A stretch of DNA of 40,359 nucleotides, taken from contig CAJTNT010000035.1 of NCBI GenBank assembly GCA_910577785.1, positions 1 to 40,359 on the forward strand, read 5' to 3'. A program made the translations under genes and the position numbers. Every line of letters starts with the position of its first letter. Position 1 is the first letter of the stretch. The notes below the pieces were generated by a model. That model searched no databases. It was not told the DNA's origin and saw only the letters and a program-made list of their open reading frames with translations. Positions 17,004 to 26,164 of the stretch are shown piece by piece. The stretch is from an uncultured Lachnospiraceae bacterium (GTDB lineage Bacteria; Bacillota; Clostridia; Lachnospirales; Lachnospiraceae).

Positions 17004-19385
17004 TCATGGCTGCTGCCAGAATTCCCGCAGCACATCCTGCAGCCGGGGGAGGCTGACGGTCTGGAAGCTGCTCCATTCCCGGGGGAAGAGCGCCTGGTAT
17101 TCCTGCTCTAAGAACCGTTCGTCAAGCAGGAGGATGATGCCCTTATCCTCTGCCGTACGGATGACGCGCCCCGCGGCCTGCAGCACCTTGTTCATCCCTG
17201 GATAGCGGAACGCATAGCCAAAGCCCGTCTGTTCCTTCCTGTCATAATAATTCTTTAGGATCTCGCGTTCATTGCTTATCTGGGGCAGCCCAGTGCCGAC
17301 AATGATGGCGCCGATGAGAGACTCTTTCTTCAAATCAATCCCTTCTGCAAAGATCCCGCCCATCACGCAGAAACCCACCAGCGTATTGTCCCGTTTCCTT
17401 GAAAACAATTCCAGAAAGGATTCCCGTTCCTGCTCGCTCATGCCGCTTTGCTGGCAGACAGATGTAATCCTGTCGGCATCCTTTACTTTCTGTGAGAATT
17501 TTTCCACGACCTGCCCCATCATTTGATAGGAAGGGAAAAATACCATATAATTCCCCCGCCGAACCGTAATCGTGAGATAAATGTAATCGGCGATTTTCTG
17601 GAACTCCCGTTCGGTGCGCCTGGTAAAACGGCTGCTTACATCGCGGGCAACTGCCAGGAGGCGCTGCTCTGGGCAGAATGCAGTCTGGGCATAGACGGCA
17701 TAATTGTCCGGCCGGACGCTTAAAAGCCCTTTATAATATTGGATGGGAAGCAGCGTGGCAGAAAAAAAGACCGTGCTCCTGCCCTTATCTAAGCATTCCT
17801 GGAGATTTTTGGACGGATTGACGCAATAGAGCTTTAAGCGGAAACGCCCGTCCGGCGTATGTTCCGTGTAAATGACATAATTTTCATCCAAACGTTCCTG
17901 CATATTCAGGAAATGGCGCAGCCCAAGGTAAAACTCTGTCACTTCCTTCCGTTCCGGCAGGCTCCGCTCTTCGGAGAAAAATTCATCCAATGCGGCGCCA
18001 AGCTGCAGCAGGGAGAAGGTGAGGGCGTCAATCTGCTCTAAGACCCGGTAAGACGCACACTCCCGTTTGAGCTGCAGCAGATGCCGGTTGCAGCGCTCCA
18101 ATGCCCGCGCACATTTCTGGCTGTGAGCTTTGATGATGTTCTTTACTGCCAGGAAATCCTCTTTGCAGAGTTGTGCGCTGTACATATCCCGGCCGCGTTC
18201 CACCAGGTTGTGGGCCTCATCTACGAGGAAGGCCGCATCCCCTTTCCCGCCTTCAGCAAAAAAACGTTTCAGGTATACGTTCGGGTCAAAGACATAATTA
18301 TAATCACAGATAATATCGTCCGACCACAGGGCGGCGTCCAGGCACATCTCAAAAGGGCAGACACGGAAAGCCTCCGCCTGTGCGAGCAGAATATCTCTTG
18401 TTATCTCTCGTTCTTTTTGGAGCAAATCAAAAACGGCGTCATTCACCCGGTCGTAGTGGCCTCTGGCATAAGGGCAGCATATGGGGTTGCAGTCCATCTC
18501 CTCACAGGGGCAGAGCTTTTCCTTGGCAGTGATCGTAAGCGTGCGCCCCAGGTAGCCCTGCCTGCGCAGCAGGGCAAAAGCCTCCTCGGCCACAGTCCTG
18601 GTGACCGTCTTTGCCGTCAGGTAGAAAATTTTGCCTACAAGCCCTTCGCCGGCGGCTTTTATGGCTGGAAAAATGGTCGTAAGCGTCTTCCCCGTGCCAG
18701 TCGGCGCCTGGATAAAAAGGATCTTCCCCCGGTGGATCGTACGGTACACATCATAAGCGAGTTCTCTTTGCCCAGGGCGGTAGGGGAAAGGAAACGTAAG
18801 GGCGGCAATCGAACGGATGCGTTCCTGCCTGGCCTGATATTGGAAATCCGCCCATTTCCCATAAGCGTCCAGCAGATCCTCAAACCAGGCGCTGAGCTCC
18901 GTATAGGAATACGTTTCAGCAAAACGGCGGATTTCCTCTGTTTCCAGGTTACAGTACGTCATCTGTACAGAGATTTCCGCAAGCGATTGCTGGGAAGCCA
19001 GGATATAGGCATAGCATTTCGCCTGTGCCAGGTGGACGCCTGCCGGGGCCTCCAGCAGAGCCAAATCCTGGTAAATCCCTTTGATCTCATCCACAGTAAC
19101 CTTGCCGCCCTCCGTAACAATGCCGTCCGCACGTCCTTCCAGCAGCAAAGTATAAGCGCCGCAGTCCCGTTCCAGCTTCAAGGATACCTCTGGGCGGTAG
19201 GAGGCGCCCATGGAACGCTGGATTTTGCGGTGGATGCGGCTTCCTTCCTGCATGGCCTCCTTTTGCGCCGCCGCCTTTCTGCGGTTATCAATATCGCCGG
19301 AGCGCAGCAGGAATTCTACCAAGGCCCTAACGGAAATTTTTATCTGCTCCATCTTTCCATCCCTCTCCATTTCTGTATTGCCCAT
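17004..19385 (-). CDS. DinG/XPD-type iron-sulfur DNA helicase with N-terminal PD-(D/E)XK nuclease-like domain
   Basis: A 793-residue superfamily 2 helicase. Residues 1-200 form a Cas4/RecB-like nuclease domain with GRADGIV, an E-I-K acid-lysine pair (VDEIKG, about 98-103) and the following AQAKCYAYIL helix. Walker A is APTGTGKTLTT (about 228-238), and a cysteine cluster near 290-300 (CPCEEMDCNPICCPY) suits the 4Fe-4S domain of XPD-like helicases. The DEAH box is at about 388-391 (LVDEAHNLVERG), and a C-terminal helicase motif reads QAAGRVIRTAEDKG. It likely unwinds branched or damaged DNA. The start at 19385 has GGGAGGGG close upstream; an in-frame ATG at 19352 is also possible. Confidence 0.88.
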   Translation of the reverse strand: MGNTEMERDGKMEQIKISVRALVEFLLRSGDIDNRRKAAAQKEAMQEGSRIHRKIQRSMGASYRPEVSLKLERDCGAYTLLLEGRADGIVTEGGKVTVDEIKGIYQDLALLEAPAGVHLAQAKCYAYILASQQSLAEISVQMTYCNLETEEIRRFAETYSYTELSAWFEDLLDAYGKWADFQYQARQERIRSIAALTFPFPYRPGQRELAYDVYRTIHRGKILFIQAPTGTGKTLTTIFPAIKAAGEGLVGKIFYLTAKTVTRTVAEEAFALLRRQGYLGRTLTITAKEKLCPCEEMDCNPICCPYARGHYDRVNDAVFDLLQKEREITRDILLAQAEAFRVCPFEMCLDAALWSDDIICDYNYVFDPNVYLKRFFAEGGKGDAAFLVDEAHNLVERGRDMYSAQLCKEDFLAVKNIIKAHSQKCARALERCNRHLLQLKRECASYRVLEQIDALTFSLLQLGAALDEFFSEERSLPERKEVTEFYLGLRHFLNMQERLDENYVIYTEHTPDGRFRLKLYCVNPSKNLQECLDKGRSTVFFSATLLPIQYYKGLLSVRPDNYAVYAQTAFCPEQRLLAVARDVSSRFTRRTEREFQKIADYIYLTITVRRGNYMVFFPSYQMMGQVVEKFSQKVKDADRITSVCQQSGMSEQERESFLELFSRKRDNTLVGFCVMGGIFAEGIDLKKESLIGAIIVGTGLPQISNEREILKNYYDRKEQTGFGYAFRYPGMNKVLQAAGRVIRTAEDKGIILLLDERFLEQEYQALFPREWSSFQTVSLPRLQDVLREFWQQP

Positions 19386-19503
19386 AGCCCCTCCCGGGTT
19401 TCGGTTTGCCTTTCATGCCAAAAAGTATACCATAATCCGTTCTATCTGAAAAGGGCATAATTTCTGGCTGTGCGGTTGGCGGGCATTTTCAATTGTTGCA
19501 AAA

Positions 19504-19532
19504 TTGTATAGAATTTTCTCCTTTCCTATGTT
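19504..19532 (+). promoter_or_regulatory. Possible purL promoter
   Basis: TTGTAT (19504-19509), 17 bp, then TATGTT (19527-19532) in an AT-rich stretch about 70 bp upstream of the purL ATG. Match to consensus is only moderate. I looked in 19386-19600 for a purine riboswitch and saw neither its conserved loops nor a terminator. Confidence 0.35.
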
Positions 19533-19600
19533 AAAATAATTCCAAACAAGCCATATATTTTGGACAAGCTACTGCAAAAACGCATACTAGGAGGTTAATT

Positions 19601-22600
19601 ATGAGCAACGTAAGACGAATTTTTGTAGAAAAGAAACCTGCCTTTGCCATCCAGGCCAAAGAACTGCAGTCGGAAATCAAGAATTATCTGGGCATCCAGT
19701 CTGTAACTGGGGCGCGCGTCCTGATCCGTTACGATATCGAGCACATTTCGGAGGAAACCTACCGCAAAGCGTTGGTGACCGTATTTTCAGAGCCTCCCGT
19801 GGATGATGTTTATGAAGAGGAATTTGCATATGGGGATGCCGTAGTTTTCAGCGTGGAGTACTTGCCAGGCCAGTATGACCAGCGGGCAGATTCTGCGGAG
19901 CAGTGCGTGAAGCTTCTGAATGAAGAGGAAGAGCCGATCATCCGTTCTGCTACGACCTATGTGCTGGAAGGGGAAGTGACAGGGGAGCAGTTAGAGGCGA
20001 TTAAAAAACACTGCATCAATCCTGTGGACTCGCGGGAAACCGGCCTTGAGAAGCCGCAGACATTAGCGGATGATTTTGAAGAGCCAGAAGATGTGAAGGT
20101 TTTTGAGGGCTTTACGGGAATGCCAGAAGGGGAACTTCGCGCGCTGTATGATTCCCAGGGGCTTGCCATGACCTTTCAGGATTTCCTCCATATCCAGAAT
20201 TATTTCCGGGGGGAGGAAAAGCGCAACCCAACGGTAACAGAGATCCGTGTGCTGGATACGTATTGGTCTGACCATTGCCGGCACACCACGTTTTCAACGG
20301 AACTGAAGGATGTTACGTTTGGGGAAGGCTTTTACCGGCAGCCGATGGCGGAGGCCTATGAGGATTACCTTAAGACCCACAGGCAGATTTACCAGGGGCG
20401 GGAGGATAAGTTTGTCTGCCTGATGGATCTTGCCCTGATGGCGATGAAGCGCCTGAAGGCGGAGGGCAGGCTGGACGACCAGGAGGAATCGGAGGAAATC
20501 AATGCCTGCTCGATTGTGGTGCCTGTGGAGGTGGATGGGCAGACCGAGGAATGGCTGGTGAATTTTAAGAATGAGACGCACAACCATCCGACGGAGATTG
20601 AGCCGTTTGGCGGCGCGGCTACCTGCCTGGGCGGCGCAATCCGTGATCCGCTGTCGGGGCGTACTTATGTATACCAGGCGATGCGCGTGACAGGGGCGGC
20701 TGACCCTACGGTTTCCGTGAAGGATACCCTGGCGGGCAAGCTGCCGCAGAAGAAGCTGGTACGGGAAGCGGCGCATGGGTACAGTTCCTATGGCAACCAG
20801 ATTGGGCTGGCCACGGGATATGTCAAGGAAATCTACCATCCAGATTATGTGGCAAAGCGCATGGAGATTGGGGCGGTCATGGGGGCGGCGCCTAGGCGCG
20901 CCGTGCAGCGGCTGACCTCAGACCCAGGGGATATCATTATTCTGCTGGGGGGGCGTACGGGGCGTGATGGGATTGGCGGCGCCACTGGCTCGTCGAAGGC
21001 ACATAATACGGAGTCCACGGCTGTGTGCGGCGCAGAGGTGCAGAAGGGGAACCCGCCGACAGAGCGTAAAATCCAGAGGCTGTTCCGCAGGGAAGAGGTT
21101 GCGCATATCATTAAGAAGTGCAATGATTTTGGCGCAGGCGGCGTGTCAGTGGCGATTGGCGAGCTGGCAGACGGGCTGCGGGTGCAGCTGGACAAGGTGC
21201 CGAAGAAATATGCCGGGCTGGATGGGACGGAAATCGCCATTTCCGAATCCCAGGAGCGTATGGCCGTGGTGGTGGCGCCGGAAGACGTGGCGCAGTTCTT
21301 GTCCTATGCCAAGGAGGAGAACCTGGAGGCCGTGGAAGTGGCCGTAGTGACCAAAGAGCCGCGGCTGGTGCTGGAATGGAGGGGCAAGGAAGTGGTCAAT
21401 CTTTCCCGTGCGTTCCTTGATACCAACGGCGCGCACCAGGAAACCACGGTGGCCGTGGATATCCCCGATGAGAAGGAGAATTTCTTCCGCAAGAAGGAAA
21501 TCGCGGAGGTGTCCGCTTTGCTTGCGCAGGGAGATGTGAAGGGGGCGTGGCTGCGTACGCTTGCGGATCTGAATGTCTGCTCCCAGAAGGGGCTGGTGGA
21601 GATGTTTGACGGCTCCATTGGCGCAGGCAGCGTCTTTATGCCGTATGGCGGGAAATACCAGCTGACGGAGACGCAGAGCATGGTGGCAAAGCTCCCGGTG
21701 GCGGAGGGCAAATGCGATGCGGTGACCATGATGGCCTATGGCTTTGACCCATTGCTGTCTTCCTGGAGCCCCTATCATGGCGCAGTGTATGCCGTCTTGG
21801 AATCTATGGCGCGGATTGTGGCGGCCGGCGGAGATTACAAGAAGATCCGCTTTACCTTCCAGGAATATTTCCGCCGCATGAGCGGGGAACCAAGCCGCTG
21901 GAGCCAGCCGTTTGCCGCGCTGTTGGGGGCATACCGTGCGCAGATTGGCTTTGGGCTGCCTTCCATAGGCGGCAAGGATTCGATGTCTGGCACTTTTAAT
22001 GAAATCGATGTGCCGCCAACGCTGGTGTCCTTTGCTGTGGACATCGCAAAGGGGCAGGAGATCATTACGCCGGAGCTGAAAAAGGCGGGGAACAAGCTGA
22101 TGATTTTCAAGATTTTGACGGATGCCTACGATTTGCCAGTGTATGGGCAGGTGATGAAGCTGTATGACGCCATCCATACGCTGATCCAGGAGAAAGCCAT
22201 TGTCTCTGCCTATGCCCTGGATGGGAAAGGCATTGCGGCAGCCGTCAGCAAGATGGCCTTTGGCAACAAGCTGGGCGTCACCCTAGATAAGGGCGTGTGC
22301 CAGGACTGTCTGTTTGCCCCGCATTTTGGCAAGCTGGTGGCAGAAGTCCCGGCAGATAAGGTGGAACTTGTGAAACAGACGGTAGACGCAGCGATGGAAG
22401 CGTATGCCAGAGGTTTGGCGGATATCCCGCAGGAAGGCGCAGGGGTTTCCCAGGAAAAAGCACAGGGATGCGGCAATACTTCCTATTATAAGATAATCGG
22501 CGAAGTAAACGACAGCCAGAAGTTTATTTACGGCAAGATGGAACTCTCTGTGGAAGAGGCCATTGCCGCCTGGACAGGCACCCTGGAGAAAGTATTCCCT

Positions 22601-23482
22601 ACCGTTGCCGTGCCAGGCGGCGAGAAAGTGGATATCGGCGTCTTCCATACGGAGCAGGTGTATGTATGCAGGCATAAGGTGGCCAAACCCACGGTATTTA
22701 TCCCCGTATTCCCGGGAACCAACTGCGAATATGACAGCGCTCAGGCCTTCCGGCGGGCAGGCGCAGAGGTGATGGTTAAGGTATTCAAGAATTTAAATGC
22801 CGAGGATATCCGTGATTCGGTAGATGTTTTTGAGAAGGCCATCAGCCAGGCGCAGATTATCATGTTTCCAGGCGGGTTTTCCGCAGGGGATGAGCCGGAG
22901 GGCAGCGCTAAGTTCTTTGCCACGGCCTTCCGCAACGAGAAGATCGCAGAGGCAGTGAACCGTCTCCTAAAGGAACGTGACGGGCTGATGCTGGGAATCT
23001 GCAACGGCTTCCAGGCATTGGTGAAATTGGGCTTAGTTCCCTATGGGGAAATTACCCAGCAGGGCGTGGGTTCCCCAACCCTGACCTACAATACGATTGG
23101 GCGGCATATTTCCAAGATGGTTTACACCAAGGTTGTAAGCAAACAGTCGCCGTGGCTGGCTCAGGCGGAACTGGGCGGCACTTACTGTATCCCGGCTTCC
23201 CATGGGGAAGGGCGTTTTGTAGCGCCGAAGGAATGGCTGGAGCGGCTGTTTGCAAACGGGCAGGTGGCGACCCAGTACGTGGATGCCTCAGGGAGCGCTA
23301 CGATGGACGAGGAGTGGAATATCAACGGCTCTTATATGGCCATCGAAGGGATTACCAGCCCAGACGGCAGGATCTTTGGCAAGATGGGGCATTCCGAGCG
23401 GCGCGGGGAGCATGTGGCCATCAACATCTATGGCGAGCAGGATATGAAGCTGTTTGAGAGTGGGGTGGAATATTTTAAGTAA
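19601..23482 (+). CDS. purL: Phosphoribosylformylglycinamidine synthase, single-chain
   Basis: A 1293-residue enzyme converting FGAR plus glutamine and ATP to FGAM in purine synthesis. It has an N-terminal PurS-like region, a FGAM synthase core (YWSDHCRHTTF; NETHNHPTEIEPFGGAATC split by the fold) and an AIRS-like repeat. The C-terminal class I glutaminase domain begins at about 1030 (VFPGTNCEYDSAQ), with nucleophile C1134 (GICNGFQ) and the H1201/E1203 pair (SHGEGRF). The large one-chain form is the one found in Proteobacteria, eukaryotes and many Clostridia, unlike the three-part PurSQL of Bacillus. The start ATG has TAGGAGG 7 nt upstream. It stands alone; purA is 15 kb away. Confidence 0.96.
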   Translation: MSNVRRIFVEKKPAFAIQAKELQSEIKNYLGIQSVTGARVLIRYDIEHISEETYRKALVTVFSEPPVDDVYEEEFAYGDAVVFSVEYLPGQYDQRADSAEQCVKLLNEEEEPIIRSATTYVLEGEVTGEQLEAIKKHCINPVDSRETGLEKPQTLADDFEEPEDVKVFEGFTGMPEGELRALYDSQGLAMTFQDFLHIQNYFRGEEKRNPTVTEIRVLDTYWSDHCRHTTFSTELKDVTFGEGFYRQPMAEAYEDYLKTHRQIYQGREDKFVCLMDLALMAMKRLKAEGRLDDQEESEEINACSIVVPVEVDGQTEEWLVNFKNETHNHPTEIEPFGGAATCLGGAIRDPLSGRTYVYQAMRVTGAADPTVSVKDTLAGKLPQKKLVREAAHGYSSYGNQIGLATGYVKEIYHPDYVAKRMEIGAVMGAAPRRAVQRLTSDPGDIIILLGGRTGRDGIGGATGSSKAHNTESTAVCGAEVQKGNPPTERKIQRLFRREEVAHIIKKCNDFGAGGVSVAIGELADGLRVQLDKVPKKYAGLDGTEIAISESQERMAVVVAPEDVAQFLSYAKEENLEAVEVAVVTKEPRLVLEWRGKEVVNLSRAFLDTNGAHQETTVAVDIPDEKENFFRKKEIAEVSALLAQGDVKGAWLRTLADLNVCSQKGLVEMFDGSIGAGSVFMPYGGKYQLTETQSMVAKLPVAEGKCDAVTMMAYGFDPLLSSWSPYHGAVYAVLESMARIVAAGGDYKKIRFTFQEYFRRMSGEPSRWSQPFAALLGAYRAQIGFGLPSIGGKDSMSGTFNEIDVPPTLVSFAVDIAKGQEIITPELKKAGNKLMIFKILTDAYDLPVYGQVMKLYDAIHTLIQEKAIVSAYALDGKGIAAAVSKMAFGNKLGVTLDKGVCQDCLFAPHFGKLVAEVPADKVELVKQTVDAAMEAYARGLADIPQEGAGVSQEKAQGCGNTSYYKIIGEVNDSQKFIYGKMELSVEEAIAAWTGTLEKVFPTVAVPGGEKVDIGVFHTEQVYVCRHKVAKPTVFIPVFPGTNCEYDSAQAFRRAGAEVMVKVFKNLNAEDIRDSVDVFEKAISQAQIIMFPGGFSAGDEPEGSAKFFATAFRNEKIAEAVNRLLKERDGLMLGICNGFQALVKLGLVPYGEITQQGVGSPTLTYNTIGRHISKMVYTKVVSKQSPWLAQAELGGTYCIPASHGEGRFVAPKEWLERLFANGQVATQYVDASGSATMDEEWNINGSYMAIEGITSPDGRIFGKMGHSERRGEHVAINIYGEQDMKLFESGVEYFK

Positions 23483-23566
23483 TTTAAAAATGCAGCTTGG
23501 CTTTTGGCAGATCAGGAGCAAAATGTTTTGAGGAAAAATATTTTACCCGAAAGTTTGTTCTGTCTC

Positions 23567-23595
23567 TTGACAAAATACGCTTATGATGGTAGACT
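23567..23595 (+). promoter_or_regulatory. Promoter of the FN3 protein gene
   Basis: TTGACA (23567-23572), 17 bp, TAGACT (23590-23595) with an extended TGG before the -10. The leader of about 130 nt contains a 7-bp inverted repeat TCTGCAG/CTGCAGA around ATCA, but no riboswitch I recognise. Confidence 0.6.
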
Positions 23596-23731
23596 TGAAT
23601 ATGTGAAAAAATTGTGAAATACTTTAAGCGGCCATTCATCAGCCAATCTGCAGATCACTGCAGAAGATGAGGAAATTATGGAATATGGATGGCTGCTGGC
23701 CTAATTAAAATCAGAAAGGGTGAAGGAAAAG

Positions 23732-25012
23732 ATGAAGCGGTTTTTTAGTATTTCAAAAATGTGTATGGTGGCTCTGGTGTGCGTAATGTTCTTCGGGATT
23801 GGGATGAATGTAAAGGCAGCAGCGCCGAATAAGGTGACGGGGTTACAGCAGATGCTGCAGCCAGATGAGTATTATGAGCCAACGTCCATTGCGCTTAGCT
23901 GGAAGGCTCCGGGAGGAGATGTTTCGAGGTATCGGGTAGAGTACTGTGAAGATGGGAAGTTTACCCCAGGGAAGGTCGGGGGAGGCTATACATCCTATAC
24001 AAGCTTGCTGTTAGATAAATTTAATCTTGGCAAGAGCTATTATTTCCGTGTTGCTGCAGAAGATAATGCAGGGAATTTAGGGGAATACTCCGATGTGGTT
24101 GAAATGGTTACCTGCCCGGCAGGAAGCCCCACAAGCCTGAAGCAGACAAAGGCAGAGGCAAAGGCTGTCACATTTTCCTGGAAAAAGGTAAGCGGCGCCA
24201 CTACTTATGTGGTACAGTACGGAAAGGCCGGCACCAATCCTAACAACTATAAGATTAAAGATATTGGCAATAAGACTTCTTACAAAATATCGGCGTCCGC
24301 CAACTCCAAGTACACCGTTAATGTGTATGCAGTCAGAAAGAGTAAGGGCGGGTTCCTGGCATTCAATTATGCATATAAAAGCCAGACCATGAAAACGCTT
24401 CCCTCCAAAGTGTCAAAGGTTAAGATGCTTTTAAGCGGGGATGGAAGCAGGCCGGCTGCAGCCTGCGCTTATTTTACCTGGAAGGAAAGCAGTGCGGCGG
24501 ATGGCTATGAGTGCATTTTCTATGGCAATAATAAGAAGAAGCTGTTTAGCAAAGACGTGAAGTCGTTGGGAAGTACCCCCTATGGCTACGGCGTAAAGAT
24601 TGCCAATTCTAAGCTGAAGAGCACCCAGTTTATGAAGATTAAGGTTCGTGCTTATGTCAAAGTGAATGGCAAGAAAAAGCCGGGCCCATGGTCTGACGAT
24701 GTTTGGTTTGCAAAGACCCCCAATATTAAGAGCGACAAGAACGTGAACAATGGGATTAAGTTAACATGGTCTAAGACGGCTGGCGCCAAAGATTATACGA
24801 TTTCCGTTTCCAAGAGCAAGAACAGCGGATATAAGAAAGTTGCTACAACCAAGAAGAACACTTATAGGATTACAAGCTTCCGGGGTTCTAAGATTTCCCC
24901 AGGGAATACTTATTACATTAAGGTAGTCGCCAACAAAAAAGTAGGCAAGAAAACCTTTACCAGCGATAAGTTAAGGCTCATATCCGTTTACGTTTACAGA
25001 ACCTATCGATAG
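23732..25012 (+). CDS. Secreted protein with four fibronectin type III-like domains
   Basis: A 426-residue exported protein. The start is set at ATG 23732 (AAGGAAA just upstream; an in-frame GTG at 23720 lacks a ribosome site). A signal peptide occupies about 1-30 (MKRFF, a hydrophobic core, cleavage near VKA-A). It is followed by four beta-sandwich repeats of about 90-100 residues with FN3 hallmarks: ALSWKAPGGD/YYFRVAAEDNAG, TFSWKKVSGATTYVVQYG, YFTWKESSAADGYECIF and KLTWSKTAGAKDYTISV. It is Lys/Ser/Tyr-rich, with no LPXTG, SLH or catalytic domain. Probably released or held by charge on the cell wall; function unknown. Confidence 0.82.
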   Translation: MKRFFSISKMCMVALVCVMFFGIGMNVKAAAPNKVTGLQQMLQPDEYYEPTSIALSWKAPGGDVSRYRVEYCEDGKFTPGKVGGGYTSYTSLLLDKFNLGKSYYFRVAAEDNAGNLGEYSDVVEMVTCPAGSPTSLKQTKAEAKAVTFSWKKVSGATTYVVQYGKAGTNPNNYKIKDIGNKTSYKISASANSKYTVNVYAVRKSKGGFLAFNYAYKSQTMKTLPSKVSKVKMLLSGDGSRPAAACAYFTWKESSAADGYECIFYGNNKKKLFSKDVKSLGSTPYGYGVKIANSKLKSTQFMKIKVRAYVKVNGKKKPGPWSDDVWFAKTPNIKSDKNVNNGIKLTWSKTAGAKDYTISVSKSKNSGYKKVATTKKNTYRITSFRGSKISPGNTYYIKVVANKKVGKKTFTSDKLRLISVYVYRTYR

Positions 25013-25022
25013 TGGAAAACAG

Positions 25023-25061
25023 ATGGCATATCGGATTTTTAATCTGATATGCCATTATAAT
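25023..25061 (+). terminator. 15-bp inverted repeat abutting a TATAAT box
   Basis: Arms 25023-25037 and 25041-25055 (ATGGCATATCGGATT / AATCTGATATGCCAT) form a 15-bp stem with one G-U pair and a TTT loop. It lies just after the FN3 gene and is followed by TTATAATTAG, a weak U-rich tail. TATAAT (25056-25061) directly at its edge could be the -10 of the kinase operon starting at 25093, although no good -35 is seen. It may therefore end one unit and control the next. Confidence 0.5.
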
Positions 25062-25092
25062 TAGAGAGCATCTATAAAGCAGAGGGAACGAT

Positions 25093-25830
25093 TTGGAAAA
25101 AACACAGTTTACAATTTGCCTGGCAGGAATCCCTATCCGTATTTCTGCCATTTATCATTCCACAAAAGAGTTCTGCCATGACTACTTGTCAGACGATACG
25201 CCCGCATTTTCCTTGGAGGTCATGCCGCAGGACATTGGCTATGAACGCGAGAAGTCTGCCCGGGAGGATGCTATTGAGGGAATCTCCCCCCGCCATTTTT
25301 CGGATGCCTATCTGGAGACGCTGGCTGTCTACCGCCAGATATCGGAACAGATGCTGGATTATGGCATTCTGCTGTTCCACGGCTCGGTGGTGGCAGTAGA
25401 TGGCAGGGCCTATGTCTTCACTGCCAAAAGCGGCACCGGCAAGAGTACGCATACCCGCCTGTGGCGCACTCTTCTGGGCAGCCGGGCAATTATGGTCAAC
25501 GATGACAAGCCATTGCTGCGTGTGGCAGAGGATGGCGTGACAGCCTTTGGCACGCCCTGGGATGGGAAGCATCACCTAAGCAGCAACATTGCCGTCCCCG
25601 TACAGGCCATCTGCATCCTCGAACGCGGGGAGCAGAACCGAATTTGGGAAATGGATGCCCGGGACGCCTGGCCAATGCTGATGCAGCAGTCCTACCGTTC
25701 AGGCAGCCCGCAGAAATTAGCCCACACCATGAACCTGCTGGATCAGATGGCGGCAAAAGTAAATCTTTACCATATGGCCTGCAACATGCAGATTTCCGCA
25801 GCGGAGATGTCATACCAAAAAATGCGCTGA
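25093..25830 (+). CDS. HPr kinase-like peptide/serine kinase (lasso-cluster K type)
   Basis: A 245-residue P-loop kinase with a TTG start (GAGGG 6 nt upstream). The nucleotide-binding loop AKSGTGKSTHTRLWR is at about 111-125, and an acidic pair follows in MVNDDKPLL (about 135-143), matching the P-loop and catalytic Asp region of HPr kinase C-terminal domains. The flanking FHGSVVAVDGRAYVFT and AFGTPWDGKHHL segments are also characteristic. True HprK has an N-terminal regulatory domain and acts on HPr; this short form, beside a PqqD protein, resembles the kinases that phosphorylate the C-terminal Ser of lasso precursors. It is the first gene of a five-gene operon. The substrate here is inferred, and its precursor was not found. 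Confidence 0.78.
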   Translation: MEKTQFTICLAGIPIRISAIYHSTKEFCHDYLSDDTPAFSLEVMPQDIGYEREKSAREDAIEGISPRHFSDAYLETLAVYRQISEQMLDYGILLFHGSVVAVDGRAYVFTAKSGTGKSTHTRLWRTLLGSRAIMVNDDKPLLRVAEDGVTAFGTPWDGKHHLSSNIAVPVQAICILERGEQNRIWEMDARDAWPMLMQQSYRSGSPQKLAHTMNLLDQMAAKVNLYHMACNMQISAAEMSYQKMR

Positions 25831-25894
25831 TTCTGTTGACTTACGAGAAAGGACAGATTATACTTAACCGTGAAAGAAGGAGGTATATCGAAAT

Positions 25895-26164
25895 ATGAAG
25901 CTGAAAGCAGAATTTATCACGCATAAGGGCCAGGGAAGCCAGGAAGAGCAGGTAATGGTTTCAACCGATACCAAACTTTTCTCCGGCCTGGTACGCAGCA
26001 ATAGTACGGCATCCTTTATCATAGACTGCCTGAAGCAGGAGACAACACAGGAAGCGATTGTCGAAGCCATGTCCGCAGAATACGACGCCCCCAAGGAGAG
26101 GATTGAACAAGATGTGGCCAAGATTATCGCCCAGCTGAGAAGCATTGGTGCCATTGATGGCTAA
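25895..26164 (+). CDS. PqqD-like peptide recognition protein (RRE)
   Basis: An 89-residue protein with the PqqD fold pattern: a strand pair (KLKAEFITHK ... QVMVSTD), a TASFIIDCL helix, TTQEAIVEAMSAEYDAP, and the last helix ending LRSIGAID. These domains bind the leader of ribosomally made peptides and present them to modifying enzymes; in lasso clusters the same fold is B1. AAGGAGG lies 11 nt before the ATG. It sits between the kinase and peptidase genes, and its stop overlaps the peptidase start by 8 bp, so the three are translated together. Confidence 0.8.
   Translation: MKLKAEFITHKGQGSQEEQVMVSTDTKLFSGLVRSNSTASFIIDCLKQETTQEAIVEAMSAEYDAPKERIEQDVAKIIAQLRSIGAIDG

Noticed and set aside
18081..19460. 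459-codon plus-strand frame opposite the helicase gene
   Set aside because: It mirrors the helicase codons, has no ribosome site and no recognisable domain, while the minus-strand frame has Walker, DEAH and cysteine motifs.
19386..19600. Purine riboswitch before purL
   Set aside because: Neither the conserved loop sequences nor an alternative terminator are visible.
21146..22177. 343-codon minus-strand frame inside purL
   Set aside because: Antisense shadow of a highly conserved gene; the His/Gln/Leu-rich product is typical of reversed GC-rich coding DNA.
23596..23731. Riboswitch (c-di-GMP type) in the FN3 gene leader
   Set aside because: Short inverted repeats are present, but the conserved GEMM core bases are not.
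25023..25064. 13-codon ORF in the hairpin as a microcin-like precursor
   Set aside because: No good ribosome site, and the sequence is explained by the inverted repeat.
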